Positions 5,640 through 10,521 of a stretch of 10,521 nt of DNA are shown here, one piece after another (the stretch's first letter is position 1; every line of letters starts with the position of its first letter). Under the pieces are notes generated by a model. It did not search any database and had not been told where the DNA came from. It saw only the letters and a program-made list of their open reading frames with translations. Source of the DNA: an uncultured Collinsella sp. (GTDB lineage Bacteria > Actinomycetota > Coriobacteriia > Coriobacteriales > Coriobacteriaceae). Where the stretch lies: NCBI GenBank assembly GCA_900752475.1, contig CAADVJ010000082.1, forward strand, positions 1 to 10,521. Reading direction: 5' to 3'. Both the position numbers and the translations under genes were made by a program.

Positions 5640-7004
5640 CTACTCAGCAGCGCCAAGCTCATCCACGGCAGCAACAAAAGCCGCAACCTGCTTGTCGTCC
5701 ATCTGTGCAGCCAAACGTCCCACGGGCTCATCGTAGGCGAACTGCACCTTATCGATAAAGCAATCCCAAGCACGCTCATCCACACGCACGGCGGCCTCGC
5801 AATACTGGCTGAGCTTTTTAAGTCCATACCAAAACGCATTCACATGGCGCGCAGGATCCTCATCCAGCACACCATCGTAGCGACGCCCGTTAAACTCGCG
5901 CATGCGCGCCACGGCAACCTTGAGCGAATCGCCGCCCTCGGCAGAAGCCCCATCCACCAGGTCGGGAATCGCAACCTCATGCCGAACAGTATGCCTGGTT
6001 GCACCATCGTACTCGCCCCCCAGCACGTCCTCATCAAGCCGAGAATCGTAGTCCAAATAGCTCGTACCACAACAAATGCCGTGCGGCGAGCCCGTGCCAA
6101 ACGCGCAGAACAACCCGCCGTCGGCAACAACACGACGGTAGGTCTCAAACGACTTCTTAACCTGAGCGAGCAACTCGGAAAGCTCCCCGGCATCGCACAC
6201 CGTCTCGCACGCAGCGCACGCAGACTCGGGCAACGATACCGGCTCCACCGTGCTCCCCGCAACGCGGGTGGCGCGCTCGGCCCGATACGCCTGCGCCGCC
6301 AAGCGCGCTCGCTGCGCAGCGCCGCGCACGTTGGTAAGTTCACGCTCCAACGCCACGTCACCAGCAACATCGCCAGCCAAATCGCCCGTAAACCCGTCAG
6401 CGCCCAGCGACCCCGTCGCACTCAGCTCGGACTCAAACGTCGCTGTGATCATACCCGCAAGGTCCGTCGCGTCGGCGGCACAACGCAACTGCTCCAACTG
6501 CGTACATAGCAGATCGGCATCCAGGGGCACGGCATCCACAACGCGCACGTCACTCAGGCGTGCCACGTCCTGCAGCACCATAGCCCCCGCAGTATCGTAC
6601 GCCGCGCGCACCTTTTCCGCCGTATTCGCACGCAGCTTTACCTCGATAAACGCAAGCGTCTGCTCCAAACGGGCCAGCAACTCGGCCTTGTCCTCCATGC
6701 GCAAAAAGGCAGCATAGCGGCGCTCCATCCGCAGCGGACCAACAATGCCCGCCCGCTTGCGAGCGCGTGCAAGCGCGGCGCCCTCAACACGGCGAACATA
6801 CCCGTCAACAGCCCGCACGGCAGACTCGCGCGCAGCGTGCTCGGAAGCCTCGACGCCCCTAAGCACGCCCAGCAGCTCGCGGGAGCGCGCCCTGCGCACC
6901 AGCTCACCGCGATCGTACTGCTCAAGCGCCGTCTGACGCTTGGCTACCGACTCAAAGCCAAACAGCTCGTCGAGCAACTCGCCAACAGAACGCTCGCTCG
7001 CCAT
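5640..7004 (-). CDS. Unrecognised 454-aa BREX-linked protein, largely helical, with Cys cluster
   Basis: I do not recognise this family. The protein is soluble and Ala/Arg/Glu-rich. Residues 1-135 look like long charged helices, perhaps coiled coil. A low-complexity stretch, TGDLAGDVAGDVA (206-218), follows. Residues 222-246 form another basic helix. C263-x2-C266-x3-C270 and the later C300, H308, C311 and C312 could make a metal site, although no standard zinc-finger spacing is seen. The C-terminal third (about 285-430) is richer in aromatic residues and better mixed (SYLDYDSRLDED, AFWYGLKKLSQYCEAA, KVQFAYDEPVGRL), suggesting a folded domain. The ATG at 7004 has GGGAGG 7 nt upstream (7012-7017), supporting translation. 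It sits 74 nt after brxL on the same strand, so it is probably in the BREX transcript. It could be a BREX accessory factor or a passenger gene. Confidence 0.8.
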   Translation of the reverse strand: MASERSVGELLDELFGFESVAKRQTALEQYDRGELVRRARSRELLGVLRGVEASEHAARESAVRAVDGYVRRVEGAALARARKRAGIVGPLRMERRYAAFLRMEDKAELLARLEQTLAFIEVKLRANTAEKVRAAYDTAGAMVLQDVARLSDVRVVDAVPLDADLLCTQLEQLRCAADATDLAGMITATFESELSATGSLGADGFTGDLAGDVAGDVALERELTNVRGAAQRARLAAQAYRAERATRVAGSTVEPVSLPESACAACETVCDAGELSELLAQVKKSFETYRRVVADGGLFCAFGTGSPHGICCGTSYLDYDSRLDEDVLGGEYDGATRHTVRHEVAIPDLVDGASAEGGDSLKVAVARMREFNGRRYDGVLDEDPARHVNAFWYGLKKLSQYCEAAVRVDERAWDCFIDKVQFAYDEPVGRLAAQMDDKQVAAFVAAVDELGAAE

Positions 7005-7078
7005 GGCAAGGCCTCCCTACTCGAACACGCCAACACGCCCGCGGGCCCACGCGCACGCAAGCCCGCACGCCCGCACTC
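7005..7078 (-). other. GC-rich intergenic spacer between brxL and the 454-aa gene
   Basis: These 74 nt hold a perfect 10-bp palindrome GCCCGCGGGC (7037-7046) and repeated GCGGGCGTG-like words on the coding strand. There is no T-run, so I do not call a terminator. The stem may mark an mRNA processing or partial attenuation point that separates core brxL expression from the two trailing genes. Confidence 0.35.
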
Positions 7079-9445
7079 CTACAGATCCAGCGCCTTCTTC
7101 GCGGCATCAACCGGGTCACCATCCATGTAGAACACCGGACTCAGTCCCGAAATAATCTCGGACGAAACACTCTGCAAGCCCGCGATGGCGCTCAGCGGCA
7201 AAATCACGCGCTTGGCGCCGGCGTTTTTGGCCACGCGCATAATGTCCTCGAGCCCTCGGATCTCGTCCATAGAACCCGACATGCGCAAGATTCCCGGAAT
7301 CGCCAGCGCGGGCATCACCGGGCGGTTGCACGCCGCAGAGCAAAGGCCCACAAACTCGGCGAGCGAAACTTCCTCGGACAGGCCCTTGCTCTGCAGGTCG
7401 TTGTAGAACAGCAGATAATCCTTGGAGCCAATGTGCATGCCCGGCGCCACGCGGTTCGCCAGGTTCACAAAGTTGTCGAACGCGGCTTCCAGCGTATCGC
7501 GCACCGGCTTGTTAAAGGCCACGCCCTCGTGCTTAAACTTGCACTCGCCGGCAACGGCCTTATTCTCCAGCTTGTACACGGCAACCTCGCCGCCCTGCGA
7601 CCTGCCCACGCCAAACACGTGGCCGGACAGCAGCGGCCCGTCGGGAATCAGCGTGTCCTCGCTCTGCTCGGGCACGCGCACCACATGCACATCCTGCGGG
7701 TTGTCGGCATCCATATAGCCCAGGTTAACGTCGATAAACTCGACGCCCGCCATAATCTTGAGCTGCTCCTTTACGCGGCGACGGCCCTCGATGGCGTAAT
7801 CCAACAGCCAGCGCACGTCGTCCTTGTCCATGGCTTCGTCGGGGAACAGGAGCTTGGCCAGGCCGCTAAAGGTCTTGCGCACGGCGATCTCGTCGCGCTT
7901 GTTAAAGTCGCTGTTAAAGCGGAAGTAACGGTCGATATGGTGCGTAAAGTCCTTGCGGCGCATCTCCTTGCAAAACTCCGACAGGCAGTCGGTGATCAGG
8001 CCATAATGCCCGGTCAGCAGGCTCGACCGCATCTTGGGAATCTCCCAGCCCGGCAGGTAATAGTGGATACGGTCGAAGAAGGCCGAATCGTTGTTGAACT
8101 CCGGCGGGAACGGGTCAAACAGGTGCGTGGTCTTAAGGACGTTTTGCACGGTGTCGTTGATGTTGCCCTCAAAGACCATGGAGGCATCGGCGTTAATCTG
8201 GTCGCGGCCACGCGCGTAGCTGCCGCTGGCCATGTAGTCCTTCATGATCTGCACGGCGTTGGTGTCCTTAAAGCGCATGCCGGCGACCTCGTCGAACGTC
8301 ACGCAATCCCAATGGCCCACCAAGCCCACGCGATCGGCGCGCATGGAGTTCATGCGGCCGAACAGGTTGGCCGTGGTGGTCTGGCCGCCCGAAAGCAAGA
8401 TGGCGTAAGGCGAGACCTCTTTGTAGATATGGCTCTTGCCGGTGCCGCGGGGACCAAGCTCGCACAGATTGTAGTTGCACTCGATCAGCGGCACCATGCG
8501 CTCGATAAAGTGCAGGCGCTCCTTCTCCGAAAGCTCGCTGGGCTCATAGCCGGCAGAGCGCAGCAGCATGTTGAGCCACTCGTCGCGCGAGAAATACTGA
8601 CGCTCCTCGATCATGGCGTCCAGGTCCAGGTTGGGCATCTGGATGGGCGTGAGCGACGCCACGCTAAACGGAGAGTCCTCGGGCCCGCGCTTTTTGCGCT
8701 TGGCCTTGGAGCGGCGAGGCGCATCGTCGCCAAAGACTTCCATGCCAAACTCGTCTTCCTCTTCCATGGAACGACGATACTCGATGCTCATAATGCACCA
8801 AATACCACCCTGGAGAATCTTGGAATAGTCGCGCACGTACTCGGCAGGCATCACAAACGGCTCAATGGTCAGGTTGGCAAACGACGCCACGTAGATGTCT
8901 TTGTACTCGTCGAGCTTGGCCGTCACCTTATCGATGATGGTAAAGCGACCCAGCTCGCGAATCTTGGACTTAATGCGCTCGGACTCGTCGGGACGCACGT
9001 AGTTATCGGTGAGGATCTTGCGGATGCGCCCCAGGCCCTCCGCCACGGCATCCTCGTCGTCGGTTGAGCAGTACATACCCAGCAGGTACTCCAGCACAAA
9101 GGTGGGCACGTTGGCGCCGCGCTTCATAAGGGCCGTCAGGTCCTTGCGCACGATCTTGCCAGCAAAGTGCTCAAGCAGCTTGCCGTCCAACCCATCCATG
9201 TCGTAACCGTCGTCCTCAGGAGCCTCGGCCACAGCCTGATCATAACCGTCGGTCGAGAATTCGTCCTCGGCGTTCACCGCAGCCTCAACGGGCGCGGCAG
9301 CAACCGGCTCCGGGGCAGGCGCAACAGCCTCAGTCGCCGGGGCCTCCGCAGCAGGCGCGGCCTCCGCAGGCACCACACCCTCCACCGGCACATCCACATC
9401 AATCGAGGGAACTTCCCACAGATCGTCGTCATGGTTATCAAACAT
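7079..9445 (-). CDS. brxL: BREX system AAA+ Lon-like protein BrxL
   Basis: A 788-aa BREX effector component: a cytoplasmic AAA+ ATPase that assembles into ring-like, DNA-binding oligomers and is needed for phage restriction in studied systems. Visible motifs are Walker A GPRGTGKS (331-338), Walker B VTFDEV (382-387), a sensor-like EGNIN (426-430) and FDRIHYYLPGWE (457-468) with a candidate arginine finger. The C-terminal 190 residues resemble the Lon protease fold (NRPVMPALAIPG 707-718, then NAGAKRVILP 741-750). By eye, Lon's catalytic Lys position (GGLKEK) reads RGLED, and no GPSAG serine motif is visible, so proteolysis is doubtful. The N-terminus has an unusual Pro/Ala/Glu/Val low-complexity segment (19-60), and a charged insert sits at 227-258; the protein is longer than the roughly 680 aa usual for the family. 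ATG 9445 is preferred over the GTG at 9454 because AGGAG lies 8 nt before it. Confidence 0.95.
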   Translation of the reverse strand: MFDNHDDDLWEVPSIDVDVPVEGVVPAEAAPAAEAPATEAVAPAPEPVAAAPVEAAVNAEDEFSTDGYDQAVAEAPEDDGYDMDGLDGKLLEHFAGKIVRKDLTALMKRGANVPTFVLEYLLGMYCSTDDEDAVAEGLGRIRKILTDNYVRPDESERIKSKIRELGRFTIIDKVTAKLDEYKDIYVASFANLTIEPFVMPAEYVRDYSKILQGGIWCIMSIEYRRSMEEEDEFGMEVFGDDAPRRSKAKRKKRGPEDSPFSVASLTPIQMPNLDLDAMIEERQYFSRDEWLNMLLRSAGYEPSELSEKERLHFIERMVPLIECNYNLCELGPRGTGKSHIYKEVSPYAILLSGGQTTTANLFGRMNSMRADRVGLVGHWDCVTFDEVAGMRFKDTNAVQIMKDYMASGSYARGRDQINADASMVFEGNINDTVQNVLKTTHLFDPFPPEFNNDSAFFDRIHYYLPGWEIPKMRSSLLTGHYGLITDCLSEFCKEMRRKDFTHHIDRYFRFNSDFNKRDEIAVRKTFSGLAKLLFPDEAMDKDDVRWLLDYAIEGRRRVKEQLKIMAGVEFIDVNLGYMDADNPQDVHVVRVPEQSEDTLIPDGPLLSGHVFGVGRSQGGEVAVYKLENKAVAGECKFKHEGVAFNKPVRDTLEAAFDNFVNLANRVAPGMHIGSKDYLLFYNDLQSKGLSEEVSLAEFVGLCSAACNRPVMPALAIPGILRMSGSMDEIRGLEDIMRVAKNAGAKRVILPLSAIAGLQSVSSEIISGLSPVFYMDGDPVDAAKKALDL

Positions 9446-9453
9446 AGGGCACA

Positions 9454-9458
9454 CTCCT
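9454..9458 (-). promoter_or_regulatory. brxL ribosome binding site overlapping the pglZ stop codon
   Basis: On the coding strand TAGGAG contains both the pglZ TAG (9459-9457) and the AGGAG of brxL, with ATG 8 nt later. Ribosomes ending pglZ stop on the brxL start region, so the two proteins are probably translationally coupled and made in linked amounts. It also rules against the GTG codon at 9454 as the start, because that codon touches the Shine-Dalgarno itself. Confidence 0.8.
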
Positions 9459-10521
9459 AAAAACCAAAGTCAGCAACAGGGGCAAACGAAACAGCGATGG
9501 TGTACGTCTCGCGCCAAACGATCTTGCCCGTCTCGCGCTCGCGGCAGACCAGATAGTACGGACCCTTTGCCGAGAATCCATCCGCCGCACGCAGCGCAAA
9601 CTTGGCATGCACTACGTGCTCTTGCGAATTAACGGAAGTCTTGTTGGCATGCGCCTTGACCGTATCGCTCACCTCGTTGCCGCTTGCGTCGGTAAACACC
9701 AGCTCATACTCGCACGGCAAGACCTTGCCTTGGGCGGGTTCTTCCTGGATCAAGTTGACCGAGAAGAGCGAGTTGGTCACTCGGCGTCCCTCGCTTAGCA
9801 CGCGCAGCGTCGCCACGCGCGTATCGACAAAGTCCTTGGAACCCGAGCGCGCACGCCAAAATCCGATAACGGGCACGCAAAGCTCCTGCAGGCTCATGCC
9901 GCCGTGGACGTAGTTGTTAGTGCCGCCGGGACGCTTGAAGTGCACGTTCTCGCGCGGGGCAAATCCCTCAAAACCGGCACCTAAACGTCCCATGCCAACA
10001 TTAACAAACACCTCGCATGCCTCTTCCGAAAGCTTGGCCACGGCCTCGTTGGGCACCACCAGATGACGCTTGCCGTGCATGACAGGAGCGTCAAGGAAGG
10101 GTAGGTCTGGCTTGCCGAGCATCTGGCACTCGTTGAGCTCACGACGCGTGTAGATGAAGCCGTGATCCGCCGTTATAACAACACGCGCGCCCGGGGCGTC
10201 GGTGCACACGCGGCGCGCCAACGCGGCAAGTTCCTCCACGGTGTCCGCGCAGGCATCGAAAACGTCATCCTGCGTAGCTGCCTTCTCGCCCGTGGCGTCG
10301 ATCTTGTTGTGGTAGAGATAAACGAGCCTGGAGTCTTTGAGCAGCGCTTTGCGCTCGGTTCCCGCCATGTTGAGGTATGCGCTCGAGCGCAAAGCGCGGG
10401 CCGTGGGCTCAACGTGGGTAAGTACGGCCTCGCGCTGCGGAGTCGTCGCAGTGGGCATGCCGTCAGCCAACACAAACGCGCCATCCTCTGCAAGCTCAAG
10501 CACCTGGTGCGGCAGCAGCGC
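9457..10521 (-). CDS. pglZ: BREX phosphatase-like protein PglZ (type A), C-terminal part; 5' end beyond window
   Basis: About 354 residues of the C-terminal part of PglZ, an alkaline-phosphatase-superfamily core BREX protein required for both host methylation and phage defence in characterised BREX. The frame is open to the right edge (starting ALLPHQVLELAED), so the start is not in the window; family members are commonly 800-900 aa. Diagnostic motifs are VYLYHNKIDATGEK at about 10282-10323, the metal-binding TADHGFIYTRRELNE at about 10129-10173, KRHLVVPNEAV, and YVHGGMSLQELCVPVI around 9874-9912, whose His is a likely metal ligand. The last 120 residues form a beta-rich tail (FSVNLIQEEPAQGKVLPCEY...). 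Direct adjacency to brxL is the order of type 1 BREX, predicting pglX, brxC, brxB and brxA further to the right; a type 4-like set is not excluded. Confidence 0.93.
   Translation of the reverse strand, partial: ALLPHQVLELAEDGAFVLADGMPTATTPQREAVLTHVEPTARALRSSAYLNMAGTERKALLKDSRLVYLYHNKIDATGEKAATQDDVFDACADTVEELAALARRVCTDAPGARVVITADHGFIYTRRELNECQMLGKPDLPFLDAPVMHGKRHLVVPNEAVAKLSEEACEVFVNVGMGRLGAGFEGFAPRENVHFKRPGGTNNYVHGGMSLQELCVPVIGFWRARSGSKDFVDTRVATLRVLSEGRRVTNSLFSVNLIQEEPAQGKVLPCEYELVFTDASGNEVSDTVKAHANKTSVNSQEHVVHAKFALRAADGFSAKGPYYLVCRERETGKIVWRETYTIAVSFAPVADFGF

Noticed and set aside
5610..6509. A 299-codon plus-strand frame opposite the 454-aa gene
   Set aside because: I considered whether this strand might be the real one because the minus-strand protein is unrecognised. 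The minus frame has GGGAGG before its ATG, ends just before the next ribosome binding site, and lies in operon order, whereas the plus frame is Arg/His-rich shadow sequence.
7433..9067. A 544-codon open frame on the plus strand opposite brxL
   Set aside because: It is antisense to a clear BrxL with complete AAA+ motifs. The translation is rich in His, Val, Ala and Gln with no domain, as expected for the shadow of a GC-rich gene.

Overview
The window is GC-rich, with mostly G/C-ending codons and strong AGGAGG-like ribosome binding sites. Gene content and style suggest an actinobacterial gut-type genome; a Collinsella-like member of the Coriobacteriia is my best guess. This is inference from composition and protein flavour, because no marker gene is present.

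Left part (1-4460), housekeeping or envelope genes: the 3' part of a polysaccharide flippase gene (+, cut by the window edge); a 316-bp convergent spacer with an 18-bp perfect inverted repeat 123 bp across; a PPP-family metallophosphoesterase (-); a divergent control region with two short palindromes; and a CPA1-type cation/proton antiporter with two C-terminal RCK_C/TrkA_C domains (+). A long near-perfect hairpin and a textbook rho-independent terminator follow the antiporter.

Middle part (4568-5391): a stand-alone DUF3800 gene (+). Its consensus sigma-70 promoter carries a 10-bp palindrome in its spacer. Its leader holds an intrinsic terminator and, wrapped around that, an 8-bp stem that buries the Shine-Dalgarno. 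This is the most interesting regulatory structure here: a gene held off both at transcription elongation and at translation initiation.

Right part (5399-10521), all on the minus strand: the 3' end of a BREX phage-defence operon. It reads pglZ (C-terminal part only) > brxL > an unrecognised 454-aa protein > an acidic 70-aa protein. pglZ and brxL are tightly coupled, with the brxL ribosome binding site overlapping the pglZ stop codon. PglZ and BrxL are core BREX proteins that act with BrxA/B/C and the PglX methyltransferase, whose genes would lie beyond the right edge. The two trailing genes are not part of the canonical BREX set and are candidate accessory components. The DUF3800 gene ends tail-to-tail with the last BREX-operon gene, 7 nt away, so the region from about 4.5 kb rightward looks like a defence island inserted beside ordinary chromosome genes.
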